This document shows positions 24,887-33,469 of a stretch of 64,000 nucleotides of DNA, piece after piece. Origin of the DNA: Bacillus oleivorans. Its GTDB lineage: Bacteria; Bacillota; Bacilli; Bacillales; JC228. Numbering within the stretch: position 1 is the stretch's first letter; the number at the start of each line of letters is the position of its first letter. Under the pieces are notes generated by a model. That model searched no databases, had not been told where the DNA came from, and worked only from the letters and a program-made list of their open reading frames with translations. A program made the translations under genes and the position numbers. The stretch lies in assembly GCF_900207585.1 (NCBI RefSeq), contig NZ_OAOP01000002.1, positions 558,001-622,000 on the forward strand. The letters are read 5' to 3'.

Positions 24887-25459
24887 TCAAACACTAGCAA
24901 GGCTTTCATTTTTGATTAATTGCATAAACTCGCGCATAAATGACGGAAGGTCTGGCCATGCATGAGCAGATACGAGATTTCCATCCACATAAGATGTGCT
25001 TTCAGTCACATATGTGCCACCTGCTATTTCTACACCTGGTTTGCATGCGATATATGCAGTTAATGTTCTTCCTTTTAATACTTCAGGAATGGTTTCGAAA
25101 ATGAGTGATGCATGGCAAATCGCAGCGATTGGTTTGTTTTCTTCAAAGAAGTGCTTTACAATCGCTTGAACATCTTTATCCAGTCGGATGTACTCTGGAG
25201 CACGACCGCCTGGGATTACAAGACCTTCATATTCAGTTGGATCCACTTCACTAAAGGCAGCATTTGCTTCAAGCAAATACCCTAACTTTTCCTCGTATGT
25301 ACCCCATCCGGTGAAATCATGAACTACCGTTTGTAATTTCTTTTTCTGCGGTGCCGCAATGGTGACGTCAAAGCCTTCCTCAAGTAAGCGGTAATACGGA
25401 TAAAACACCTCTAAAGCCTCAACTGCATCGCCTGCGAGAATCAATACTTTTTTACTCAT
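24887..25459 (-). CDS. DJ-1/PfpI family protein
   Basis: 190 residues: VLILAGDAVEALEVFYP opening, YEGLVIPGGRAPEYIR with the family's acidic residue upstream, and the nucleophile elbow AAICHAS whose Cys-His pair is typical of PfpI-type proteins. Roles in this family range from glyoxalase/deglycase to chaperone; not decidable here. GGAGG ribosome binding site on the minus strand. Confidence 0.85.
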   Translation of the reverse strand: MSKKVLILAGDAVEALEVFYPYYRLLEEGFDVTIAAPQKKKLQTVVHDFTGWGTYEEKLGYLLEANAAFSEVDPTEYEGLVIPGGRAPEYIRLDKDVQAIVKHFFEENKPIAAICHASLIFETIPEVLKGRTLTAYIACKPGVEIAGGTYVTESTSYVDGNLVSAHAWPDLPSFMREFMQLIKNESLASV

Positions 25460-25785
25460 AAAGCATCCTCCTCAACATATTTTCGAATCTTTCAATTTCA
25501 TCATACTGATCTAAAATAAAAAGGGTGTCGAAAATTGTAAACCAACGAAAATTTATTTCATTTTTTGTTACAAGAAGCTAAGTATATGACTATGATATGC
25601 TATTAAAAATATAGACAATGTTTGATGTATTAAGTTTTTTTCTTCTTCAAATTTAAATTTAGAAGCTTAAAGGAGCACTTATCTATTTGAATGAGTGCTT
25701 TTTATTTGTAAGGATATCATTTTCACAATTTTAAAAATTATATTAAAATAAGAAGGGGGTATCTTTAATCGAAAGGAGATTCACG
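25460..25785 (+). other. AT-rich intergenic region with orphan hairpin
   Basis: AGCACT / AGTGCT hairpin at 25674-25699 followed by TTTTTA has terminator form but no gene in front of it. GGGTAT at 25756-25761 resembles a sigma-B -10 element upstream of the STAS gene, but a matching GTTTAA -35 is not seen. No open frame. Confidence 0.4.
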
Positions 25786-26805
25786 GTGGAATTAAATTCA
25801 AAAACGAATATTGGCGGAAATCATATTTGCTGGGATTTGGAAAAAGGACTATTTGAGTTTGAAGAGCAGGATGCAGTACTGTTCTGGATATCTACTGCAA
25901 TGAAAACCTTCTTAGATACGATCGAGGAAATCTCGGGTCAAGAAGCCTCAGACTTAGTATTCGAGACTGCAGGATTTCGTCAAGGTCTAGTTGTAGGAAA
26001 ATTCTTTGAGCAAAAAAAGAATTTAAGTACCACTGAAATTGCACAATCCCTCACAAATACATACGCTTCAGCTGGTTGGGGCCGGTTTCAATTTCATGAC
26101 TTAAATTATAAGACGAAAACACTTACAGCGCATCTTAAAGACAGTTGGGAACATAAAATTAACGTTGCTCAAGGTAAGAAAAAGGGAACCAACTTTCTTC
26201 CGGCTCATTTTGCTGGGGTATTTACAGGATTACTAGGTACAAACATATGGTATAAAGTTTTGCAATATCAGCTTGATGACAAAGAATATAGTATTATCCA
26301 ATACTTCCCATCTTCTATTAATGTTTCTGATAATATTCATCAGTTAGCAAGAAAGAAAGAATCAGAACAAATCGCACAATTAGAAGCCCTTGTGGAAGAA
26401 AAAACAAAGGAATTAAAAGATCTGGTCAAGAAAATTTCATCACCTATTATCCCGGTCCTTGAAAAGATCGTTGTCGTTCCATTGATCGGTACCTACGACG
26501 AGGAACGAACGGAAGAACTTATTGCCAAAATATTAGATAAGTTGCCATCTTATAATGCAAATAATCTTATCCTTGATTTAACGGGGTTAGACCAAGATAT
26601 TAATGAGCATACGGTATCCACAATTGAAAAAGTGAATTCTACTGCTTGTCTAATTGGAATAGAAACGATTCTTGTTGGCATTTCTCCTCAACTGAGCATG
26701 GTTATCTCTCAATCAAACATAAATTTAACTCAGTTGAACTGTTTTCAGACGCTGCAGCACGGAATTCATTATGCCCTAGCACAAAGAGGGAGACGGATTA
26801 TTTAA
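25786..26805 (+). CDS. STAS domain protein, RsbR-like stressosome paralog
   Basis: 339 residues: an N-terminal globular domain of about 190 residues that resembles a V4R-like sensor (DLVFETAGFRQGLVVGKFF, HFAGVFTGLLG), a coiled coil (REKESEQIAQLEALVEEKTKEL region) and a C-terminal STAS domain starting SSPIIPVLEKIVVVPLIG. RsbR proteins carry two phosphorylated threonines in STAS; the first is kept (LILDLTG), but at the second the usual LTGI is LVGI, so that threonine is a valine. Most likely an input unit for sigma-B-type stress signalling, but no rsbS or rsbT is nearby. GTG start with AAAGGAG. Confidence 0.75.
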   Translation: MELNSKTNIGGNHICWDLEKGLFEFEEQDAVLFWISTAMKTFLDTIEEISGQEASDLVFETAGFRQGLVVGKFFEQKKNLSTTEIAQSLTNTYASAGWGRFQFHDLNYKTKTLTAHLKDSWEHKINVAQGKKKGTNFLPAHFAGVFTGLLGTNIWYKVLQYQLDDKEYSIIQYFPSSINVSDNIHQLARKKESEQIAQLEALVEEKTKELKDLVKKISSPIIPVLEKIVVVPLIGTYDEERTEELIAKILDKLPSYNANNLILDLTGLDQDINEHTVSTIEKVNSTACLIGIETILVGISPQLSMVISQSNINLTQLNCFQTLQHGIHYALAQRGRRII

Positions 26806-26847
26806 ATAAAGGGGTACAAAATGGGTAGGATAATAATGATTTTTCCT

Positions 26848-26876
26848 TTGACATATGGTTAAAAATCAAGTATTGT
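26848..26876 (+). promoter_or_regulatory. Sigma-A promoter of guaC
   Basis: Perfect TTGACA (26848-26853), 17-base spacer, TATTGT (26871-26876). Start expected near 26883. Confidence 0.65.
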
Positions 26877-26885
26877 ATCATATGG

Positions 26886-26927
26886 ACACGAACATTTTGT
26901 GTCACGGGAATATTATTATTCGGATTT
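26886..26927 (+). promoter_or_regulatory. Candidate PurR operator (two PurBox-like sites)
   Basis: ACACGAACATT (26886-26896) holds the CGAAC core of the PurBox; ATTATTCGGATTT (26915-26927) read on the minus strand is AAATCCGAATAAT, one base off the AWWWCCGAACWWT consensus. Opposed boxes just downstream of the promoter are the arrangement of PurR operators, and guaC belongs to the PurR regulon in B. subtilis. Confidence 0.6.
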
Positions 26928-26941
26928 AGGGGTGTTTACAG

Positions 26942-27925
26942 ATGGAAAATGTGTTTGATTATGAAGATATTCAATTAATTCCGGCTAAATGTATTGTTAA
27001 TAGCCGTTCTGAATGTGATACAAGTGTAACATTAGGCGGGCGTACTTTTAAGTTGCCTGTAGTACCCGCCAATATGCAAACGATTATCGACGAAAAAATC
27101 GCGATTTACTTGGCTGAAAATGGTTACTTCTATATTATGCATCGCTTCCATCCAGAGAAGCGTGTTGATTTTATTAAAGATATGCATGGCCGTGGGCTAT
27201 ATGCATCTATAAGTGTTGGTGTTAAAGCAGATGAATATGATTTCATTCAGCATTTGGCCGATGAGAAGCTAACACCAGAATATATTACAATCGATATTGC
27301 ACATGGTCATTCAAATGCTGTCATCGAAATGATTAAACATATTAAAAAACTATTGCCTGAGAGTTTTGTTATTGCTGGAAATGTTGGTACTCCAGAGGCT
27401 GTAAGAGAATTAGAATATGCCGGAGCAGATGCGACAAAAGTAGGAATTGGACCTGGAAAGGTATGTATAACTAAGATTAAAACTGGATTCGGAACTGGCG
27501 GTTGGCAATTAGCTGCTTTGCGCTGGTGTGCAAAAGCTGCAAGCAAGCCGATCATAGCAGACGGGGGAATCCGTACACATGGAGACATTGCGAAATCCAT
27601 CAGATTCGGTGCAACAATGGTTATGATTGGATCCTTATTTGCGGGACATGAAGAATCTCCAGGAGAAACGGTCGAAAGAGATGGAAAACTTTACAAAGAA
27701 TACTTCGGTTCCGCATCTGAGTATCAAAAAGGCGAAAGAAAAAATGTAGAAGGCAAAAAAATATTTGTTGAGCATAGAGGATCGCTGCAAGATACATTAA
27801 CAGAAATGGAACAAGACCTGCAATCTTCTATCTCTTATGCAGGCGGAAACAAACTAGATGCCCTTCGAAACGTAGACTATGTAGTCGTTAAAAACTCTAT
27901 TTTCAATGGGGACAGAGTATACTAA
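26942..27925 (+). CDS. guaC: GMP reductase GuaC
   Basis: 327 residues, IMPDH/GMPR barrel without CBS domains: [22 protein letters not shown], catalytic loop GPGKVCITK with C175, [16 protein letters not shown], and [15 protein letters not shown]. It converts GMP to IMP and ammonia with NADPH, letting guanine nucleotides re-enter the adenine branch. TAGGGGTG ribosome binding site. Single-gene unit with PurBox-like sites after the promoter. Confidence 0.96.
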   Translation: MENVFDYEDIQLIPAKCIVNSRSECDTSVTLGGRTFKLPVVPANMQTIIDEKIAIYLAENGYFYIMHRFHPEKRVDFIKDMHGRGLYASISVGVKADEYDFIQHLADEKLTPEYITIDIAHGHSNAVIEMIKHIKKLLPESFVIAGNVGTPEAVRELEYAGADATKVGIGPGKVCITKIKTGFGTGGWQLAALRWCAKAASKPIIADGGIRTHGDIAKSIRFGATMVMIGSLFAGHEESPGETVERDGKLYKEYFGSASEYQKGERKNVEGKKIFVEHRGSLQDTLTEMEQDLQSSISYAGGNKLDALRNVDYVVVKNSIFNGDRVY

Positions 27926-27941
27926 TATCTTAATTAAAATT

Positions 27942-27978
27942 TAGCCACGTAAAAAGTATTTTCTTTTTTACGTGGCTA
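27942..27978. terminator. Bidirectional terminator guaC/sda-like
   Basis: 14-bp stem TAGCCACGTAAAAA / TTTTTACGTGGCTA. The stop codon of the convergent sda-like gene lies inside the right arm. Confidence 0.8.
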
Positions 27979-28144
27979 TAGTTTTTCGATGATTATAATA
28001 GAAGTGTATGGATATTAAATGTTGTATACTTCTTGTTGTAATTTCTTCAAAAAGCAAATTTCTGAAGGATTGGTCTGTTTTATATTCTATTGCTTTTAAA
28101 TATATAGATACCAATTGCTCATCAGACAATGTTTTGACTGTCAT
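27968..28144 (-). CDS. sda: Sda-like sporulation histidine kinase inhibitor
   Basis: 58 residues, MTVKTLSDEQLVSIYLKAIE followed by a second helix FRNLLFEEITTRSIQHLIS. This follows the Sda pattern LSDE-x-L...Y-x-KA-x-E...F..L...EI..RS, the helical hairpin with which Sda blocks the KinA dimerisation domain and so delays sporulation when DNA replication is disturbed. AGGTGA ribosome binding site 6 bases before the ATG. It has a C-terminal extension of about 13 residues (FYYNHRKTIAT) compared with B. subtilis Sda. No DnaA boxes were noticed upstream. Confidence 0.8.
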   Translation of the reverse strand: MTVKTLSDEQLVSIYLKAIEYKTDQSFRNLLFEEITTRSIQHLISIHFYYNHRKTIAT

Positions 28145-28540
28145 GTAGAATCACCTGTTTTAGGAAATTTGAACTATTCTATGGTAGGGGTATAGGCCTA
28201 TCATTAAAAATAACAGGGGATTGTGTTTTTTGCAATATAAAAGGGTTAGAAATATCTCCATTCTAGTCCTTTTTATATTGGATCAGATAAATAAATTTCT
28301 TCTCGCCAAATGTCCATAGATGACCAACAAATTTACAAGGTCGAATATTTTTTTGAATTTGCAATACCTAATTGATATAAGAAGCTTGAAAGCAGCATAT
28401 CACATAAAAGCATCCAAAATTCGATAATTATGATATGGAAATATTTTTTTAATCTCTTCTTTAGAATCCTTTCATGTGCTAAGGTGAGAGTATACAGTTA
28501 ACGATTGTTTTTAATCCAAATCATTGGAAGGTGTCTATAA
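28145..28540 (+). other. Non-coding AT-rich region with a long imperfect hairpin
   Basis: AATATAAAAGGGTTAGAA pairs with TTCTAGTCCTTTTTATATT (28232-28277, about 17 of 19 pairs). It has no T run on either side, so it is not a clear terminator. No frame with a ribosome binding site. The end of the region holds the promoter and GGAAGGTG site of the DMT gene. Confidence 0.4.
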
Positions 28541-29488
28541 TTGGATATACAGCGAAGGTGGCCAGGATTTATTTTAGTTACTCTAGGTGCAAGTTTTTGG
28601 GGAGTAGGCGGAACCGTTGCACAGCGATTGTTTCACGAAGCAAATATATCGGTGGAGTGGCTGGTTTCCATTCGATTGTTAGTGGCCGGGGTATTAATGC
28701 TTCTTTTCGCCTTTTTCCTTCAAGATCGAAAGCAAATTTTTAAAATATGGGCAGATAGAAAGACTGCCTTTCAATTAGTTATTTTCGGTTTGCTCGGGAT
28801 GCTGGCGGTTCAGTATACGTATATGGCCTCCATTAATTTAGGAAATGCTGCGGTAGCCACATTGTTACAATATTTAGCACCTGTTTTTATTTTGTTATAT
28901 TTAGTATTAGCTAAGGTAAATAAATTAAAAACAAGGGATATTATAGCCGTTATTCTCGCTTTATCAGGAACATTCTTATTGTTAACGAATGGCTCAGCTG
29001 GAACATTAGCTGTTCCTACCTCTTCTATACTATGGGGTATTCTCTCAGGGGTTGCCTTGGCGTTTTATACACTGTATGCAGGTAGATTGCTGCAAAGATG
29101 GGGCTCGCTGAATATAATCGGTTGGGCAATGATTATTGGCGGGATTGGGATGAGCATCATTCATCCACCCTGGCAATTTGAGACAAGCAACTGGACAATA
29201 GAGACATATTTTTACCTAAGCTTTGTTATTTTATTTGGAACGATGCTCGCATTTTGGTTCTACCTTGAAAGTCTCAAGTATTTAAAGCCACAAGAAACTA
29301 GTTTATTAGGAACATTAGAACCGCTAGCTGCCATTGTTTCCTCTGTTTTATGGCTGAAGATTTCCTTTGGTATGTATCAATTGGTCGGTACATGTCTGAT
29401 TCTATCAATGATTCTTTATCTTTCTGTTAGCAAGGAAAAAAAGAAATCGATTAGTGAAGATCGTTCTGTATTAAAAGGTATCGTTTAA
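28541..29488 (+). CDS. EamA/DMT family transporter
   Basis: 315 residues, ten membrane helices in two EamA repeats (first opening GFILVTLGASFWGVGGTVAQ, second opening SSILWGILSGVALAFYTLY), and a charged C-terminal tail. Probably a metabolite or amino acid exporter; substrate unknown. TTG start with GGAAGGTG 7 bases upstream. Confidence 0.88.
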   Translation: MDIQRRWPGFILVTLGASFWGVGGTVAQRLFHEANISVEWLVSIRLLVAGVLMLLFAFFLQDRKQIFKIWADRKTAFQLVIFGLLGMLAVQYTYMASINLGNAAVATLLQYLAPVFILLYLVLAKVNKLKTRDIIAVILALSGTFLLLTNGSAGTLAVPTSSILWGILSGVALAFYTLYAGRLLQRWGSLNIIGWAMIIGGIGMSIIHPPWQFETSNWTIETYFYLSFVILFGTMLAFWFYLESLKYLKPQETSLLGTLEPLAAIVSSVLWLKISFGMYQLVGTCLILSMILYLSVSKEKKKSISEDRSVLKGIV

Positions 29489-29502
29489 TTTATTTAAATT
29501 GT

Positions 29503-29540
29503 AAAAGACGTTTTTTTTAGAAAAACGTCTTTTTATTTTG
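29503..29540 (+). terminator. Rho-independent terminator
   Basis: AAAAGACGTTTTT / AAAAACGTCTTTT, 13 bp, then TTTTATTTTG. Confidence 0.85.
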
Positions 29541-29659
29541 CCATTTTTTAATTTTATGTTTGTTCAATTAAATTATATCAATGTTCGCGTTGAATTTTTA
29601 GTCTTTTTCTTTTTTTCGTTATTGTTAAAATTAATAAAAGGAATCAGGGGGATTTGAAA

Positions 29660-30181
29660 TTGATTGATTATCGAATAAGAGAAAACAAAGGTTATTTTGA
29701 AAATATGGGTGTTCTTGTGTCAATGCTTGAGCACTCAAGAGCGGTAACTTTACAAGATATTTCTAATTTAAGCCAGTCAGATTTGGATTATTTGCCAGAA
29801 GGAAGTTCTAACACTATTGGTGCTTTGTTATTACATATTGCTTCGATCGAATTTGTACATCAAATTATTACATTTGAAAATAGGGATATTAATGATCAAG
29901 AGCGTTCGAAGTGGGGAACCGCATTGGAATTGGGAGATAAAGCCAGAGATGAGATTAAGGGTTTATCTCTTGATTATTATTTAGATGTTATATCAACAAC
30001 TAGGGAGATGACACTGTCATTATTAGCATCTAAAGATGATAATTGGCTGTTTGAAGAAAAGAAATGGGACAATGGAATTCCATATAATCATTACTGGATG
30101 TGGTTTCACGTAATGGAAGATGAAATAAATCACCGCGGACAAATTAGAGCAATAAAAAGGCATCTCATAAATAATAGATAG
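29660..30181 (+). CDS. DinB family protein
   Basis: 173 residues of a four-helix bundle with the three metal-binding histidines of DinB proteins: H in LLLHIASIE, and H in the last helix DEINHRGQIRAIKRHL. These enzymes include thiol-dependent transferases; the substrate is unknown. A TTG at 29660 lies 8 bases after AGGGGGA; the TTG at 29654 is too close. A second DinB gene is at 46201 and a fragment at 58644. Confidence 0.82.
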   Translation: MIDYRIRENKGYFENMGVLVSMLEHSRAVTLQDISNLSQSDLDYLPEGSSNTIGALLLHIASIEFVHQIITFENRDINDQERSKWGTALELGDKARDEIKGLSLDYYLDVISTTREMTLSLLASKDDNWLFEEKKWDNGIPYNHYWMWFHVMEDEINHRGQIRAIKRHLINNR

Positions 30182-30206
30182 AGTGGTCATTTTAAGAATT
30201 GAATTC

Positions 30207-30548
30207 TTAGGGATTTAGCAAAATAATTTCCTTCGCTTTAACTTCTCTGTTTTCTCTGCTGATCCCTAATAAATCAGAGTGGATGACTCTTACGTAATCT
30301 CCTTCTGTAAAGTCATCTATTCTGATTTCATCACCATTTTCGTTCCTGAAGGTTGTTTTTTCTGTGATTTTGACTGTACAAGAATAGCCCTCATCTGTAG
30401 AATTTTTACCTCTATTCACTTCATTGGAACAGTCTACTATAAAAGTACTTTCACCCCTAATATCAAGCTTTGCATCAAAGGTATTCAAACCTATGCAGCC
30501 TGTTACTGAAAAGCTGATGAAAATAAAAAGAATGAAGCGTTTAATCAT
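30207..30548 (-). CDS. Hypothetical lipoprotein
   Basis: 113 residues: signal peptide with lipobox SVTGC and a small beta-rich domain with a Cys pair (VDCSNEV and YSCTVKI) that could form a disulfide, ending in an OB-like EGDYVRVIHSD and VKAKEIILLNP. No family recognised. The ATG at 30548 follows AAAGGTGTGA; the GTG three codons upstream overlaps it. Transcribed away from the APH-type gene. Confidence 0.65.
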   Translation of the reverse strand: MIKRFILFIFISFSVTGCIGLNTFDAKLDIRGESTFIVDCSNEVNRGKNSTDEGYSCTVKITEKTTFRNENGDEIRIDDFTEGDYVRVIHSDLLGISRENREVKAKEIILLNP

Positions 30549-30645
30549 GAAGATCACACCTTTTTTTACAATAAACTCCTTTTTCAGAATATATTATATA
30601 GCATCATTTGTTATGAAAAAACACAAATTTATAGGAGGATTAACG

Positions 30646-31542
30646 ATGACTACACAAAATATGAAAATACAATTTGAACAAATCGTCAAAAAGTTGAACC
30701 CTGAAAATAAATTACTTGATGTTTGGGAGTTAAAAGGCGGTATTTCCGCACAAGTTACCGGGTTAGCAGTATTACAACCCAATGGTCAAATCAAGAAATT
30801 GATTGTTCGTCAGCATGGGGATGTAGATTATAAACAGAATCCCAAAATCGCAGCCGATGAATACAAGTTATTAGAAATCCTAAAATCTTATGGTCCACCT
30901 GTTCCGAAACCTTACTATCTCGATCAGTCCGGTGAAATATTTACAAGACCCTATATCGTGATGGAGTTTATCGATGGGACCCCGGAAATGAATGACATGA
31001 AAATAAAAGAGTTAGCGAGCATTCTTACGAAAATTCATGGTCTCGATTCCTCAAAACAAGATTTATCATTTCTGCCGAAACAAGAAATCAATTTTGAAAA
31101 ATTGTTAAATAGAGATACCGATAATACTCTTAATCAATGGACGATTCGTGAAATATTGAGGTCTGTATTTCCTTTTCCTAATAAGAATCCTCAGGTTATT
31201 CTTCATGGAGATTTTTGGCCAGGGAATACGTTGTGGAAGAATGGAAAGCTAGTTGGGGTTATTGATTGGGAAGATGCCGCGCTAGGGGATCCAATATCCG
31301 ATTTGGGTAATGGGCGCCTAGAAGTTTTATTTCAATTTGGCATAGAAGCGATGATGGATTTTACTAAACATTATAAAACTTTGATGACCACCTACAATTA
31401 TACAGACCAGCCATATTGGGATTTATTCGCTGCTTTACGCCTTTCAACCTTTCCGGAGTGGGGATTAGATAAGAATACTGAAAAAACGATGAGAGAAAAA
31501 CATAAATGGTTTGTGACTCAGGCTTTAGAACAAATAAATTAA
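30646..31542 (+). CDS. Phosphotransferase (APH/choline kinase fold)
   Basis: 298 residues, aminoglycoside phosphotransferase fold: glycine-loop region ELKGGISAQVTGLAV, hinge YIVMEFIDG, catalytic loop HGDFWPGNTLW (Asp base and Asn metal ligand) and the DFG equivalent VIDWEDAALGDP. It phosphorylates a small hydroxylated compound with ATP; nothing shows it is a resistance enzyme. ATG 30646 has AGGAGG 7 bases upstream; the frame is open upstream, but those starts lack a ribosome binding site. Confidence 0.85.
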   Translation: MTTQNMKIQFEQIVKKLNPENKLLDVWELKGGISAQVTGLAVLQPNGQIKKLIVRQHGDVDYKQNPKIAADEYKLLEILKSYGPPVPKPYYLDQSGEIFTRPYIVMEFIDGTPEMNDMKIKELASILTKIHGLDSSKQDLSFLPKQEINFEKLLNRDTDNTLNQWTIREILRSVFPFPNKNPQVILHGDFWPGNTLWKNGKLVGVIDWEDAALGDPISDLGNGRLEVLFQFGIEAMMDFTKHYKTLMTTYNYTDQPYWDLFAALRLSTFPEWGLDKNTEKTMREKHKWFVTQALEQIN

Positions 31543-31543
31543 G

Positions 31544-31592
31544 GAGGTCTGTCCCCCCAGTCTCTTACAGAGAAGCAGACCTCGACAATTTT
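31544..31592. terminator. Terminator between convergent genes
   Basis: GAGGTCTG / CAGACCTC stem with an inner TCTCT/AGAGA helix, then AATTTTATCTTATTTT. Confidence 0.65.
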
Positions 31593-31595
31593 ATC

Positions 31596-32159
31596 TTATT
31601 TTAATACATCATGATCGACGTACCGTTCTCCGTTCATTTCGCTGATAACATTAATCGCGACTTTGGCACCGTCTCCAGCTGTGATGATAGTATGAACCGA
31701 AACTCCTGCTGCCGTACCGGCTGCCCAGATTCCTGCTTTACTTGTTTTGCCTTTGGCGTCCACGTCAATAATGTTTTTAACGCGTGGTTCTGTACCGGGA
31801 ACAACCTCTAATCCGCTAGCTTCTGCTAAATCGATGGAATATCCTGTAGCCAATATCACATGTTTGGCTTCATATGTATTTCCTTCAGCTGTTTTTAAAG
31901 TGTGAACTCCACCTGCACTTTCAATGACAGCAGCTGTTTCATTTACCCATTCTGCTCCATATTTCTCTGCTTGTTTTTTACCAGTCTCGATTAAATCTGG
32001 CCCTGTAATTGATTCAACCCCGTAGTGATTATAAAGCATTGCACGTCTAGTAACTCCTTTATCATTATCAAGCACGAGCGTCTTTTTTCCAGCCTTACTT
32101 GTGTAAATAGCTGCGCTTCCTCCAGCAGGACCGCCACCTACAATAATGACATCGTACAT
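31596..32159 (-). CDS. Short FAD-dependent oxidoreductase (thioredoxin reductase-like)
   Basis: 187 residues, about 60 percent of a thioredoxin reductase. The FAD-binding start MYDVIIVGGGPAGGSAAIYTS and the C-terminal FAD motif GIWAAGTAAGVSVHTIITAGDGAKVAINV are intact, with HVILATGYSIDL between. The NADPH domain and the redox CxxC are absent, so it cannot be a classic TrxB. The clean junction, intact ends and good ribosome binding site (GGAGG) suggest a stand-alone small flavoprotein rather than a deletion. Electron partner unknown. Confidence 0.78.
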   Translation of the reverse strand: MYDVIIVGGGPAGGSAAIYTSKAGKKTLVLDNDKGVTRRAMLYNHYGVESITGPDLIETGKKQAEKYGAEWVNETAAVIESAGGVHTLKTAEGNTYEAKHVILATGYSIDLAEASGLEVVPGTEPRVKNIIDVDAKGKTSKAGIWAAGTAAGVSVHTIITAGDGAKVAINVISEMNGERYVDHDVLK

Positions 32160-32273
32160 TCAAATCTCCTCCAGTCACTCATTATTATTCAAGATTGATG
32201 GTACGGGTTTCCCAGTTGAAAGTAAAGGGATTTGCTCTTGTTTAAAGGAGTACAACAATTCAATTAAGCACAA

Positions 32274-33278
32274 TTAAGATTGATGTTTGTCATGTTTCAT
32301 TATCTCTTGACGATCCAATGCCTGGGGAGGTTCTTCTAAATAGCCATGCTTAATTAAGTAGTCAAGTCCATCTTTGGCAAATAAAGCAATTTCAGCAGAC
32401 AGTCTCTGATAATTTATTATTAGGTCATATCGCATACTGGCAGTTGATGCTGCCGAATAGTTTCCTTGACCAGTTGCACTTAAAACAGTTAGAAAAAACA
32501 TCATTAAACGATCAGAGTAGACAGGAAAACTCGAATCCGTTACATAGACAGTACTGGGCATGGCAGGCATAATGTCCGAATTCCTTAGAGCATCAGAAAA
32601 GATTTGAATGTGTTTCGCAGATATATTTTTTCCGCGTTCCATATAGTTTCGAACTTCTTTAGATTGAGTGGTTTGAGCAAAAGCTGTACAAACCATCTCT
32701 CCAACAGTATTGGTTTTTATGTTCTCAAAAAGATGAGTGATCTCAATCGTATTCAAAATCCTTTTTTGAAAAGGGCTTAAGTATCTCTTTCCTTCAACAA
32801 ACTCTACTTCCTTTTGAACCTTAATTTGTGGGGAATGTACAAATATCCCTTTGTTTAAGGAAGTTTCTGTACAGGCATTAAATAATTGCATCGTATCCGA
32901 AACGGCATCTGTAAATAATGTGCGTATATCTTCTCTAGATGATGCAGCAAGAGAAACTGCATATGCCACCATTCCGGCTTTAAACATCGTTTCAATAAAA
33001 CTTAATGGAAAAGGATCTATAAAAAGAGGAGGTGCATCCAAATCAACGTCATTCTCATTAAAGCCATAAGGAAGAGGGAGCTTTTCTTCCTCAAAAAGCT
33101 GGTAGATATCTTGAACGAGCTTTTTTGTAATATCTATCGCACGTTGAATGATTGCTTTAATCTCTTCATCTTCAGACTTTAAAAGTAAAAAACTTAAGAG
33201 TTGGATGGTCATTGTTCCTTGAACATATTGAGTCCAAAGGATTCCAATTTCATTGGCTGTTATATGTACTTTATTCAC
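32274..33278 (-). CDS. DUF3231 family protein
   Basis: 334 residues, almost fully helical, made of two similar halves (each opening with an ITANEIG..W or IEITHLF type helix and containing a FFLTVLSATGQGNYS-like helix in the second). This is the DUF3231 pattern, related to ferritin-like spore coat F proteins of Bacillus. Function unknown, possibly spore-related. The GTG at 33278 is chosen because AAGGGGG lies 8 bases upstream. Confidence 0.75.
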   Translation of the reverse strand: MNKVHITANEIGILWTQYVQGTMTIQLLSFLLLKSEDEEIKAIIQRAIDITKKLVQDIYQLFEEEKLPLPYGFNENDVDLDAPPLFIDPFPLSFIETMFKAGMVAYAVSLAASSREDIRTLFTDAVSDTMQLFNACTETSLNKGIFVHSPQIKVQKEVEFVEGKRYLSPFQKRILNTIEITHLFENIKTNTVGEMVCTAFAQTTQSKEVRNYMERGKNISAKHIQIFSDALRNSDIMPAMPSTVYVTDSSFPVYSDRLMMFFLTVLSATGQGNYSAASTASMRYDLIINYQRLSAEIALFAKDGLDYLIKHGYLEEPPQALDRQEIMKHDKHQS

Positions 33279-33469
33279 TATAATGGCCCCCTTCAATTAT
33301 GTGATATTGTTATATTTTTTCTAAAAATCAAAAGTTTTATGCCGATGTTTTACAAGATTAAAGGCATAAAGTTAAATGAAATACCTGCAGCGAATTCTTT
33401 TACCTTTCCGTAATGGATTTATTTTTATAAAATGAGAGTAATAATTATTTTAAAAAAGGTTTTGAGATA

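Noticed and set aside
25674-25703. Terminator-like hairpin before the STAS gene
   Set aside because: No gene precedes it in that direction; reported only as an orphan hairpin in the intergenic entry.
30424-30645. N-terminal extension of the APH-type kinase reading upstream to 30424
   Set aside because: It overlaps the divergent lipoprotein gene and lacks a ribosome binding site, while AGGAGG is ideally placed before ATG 30646.
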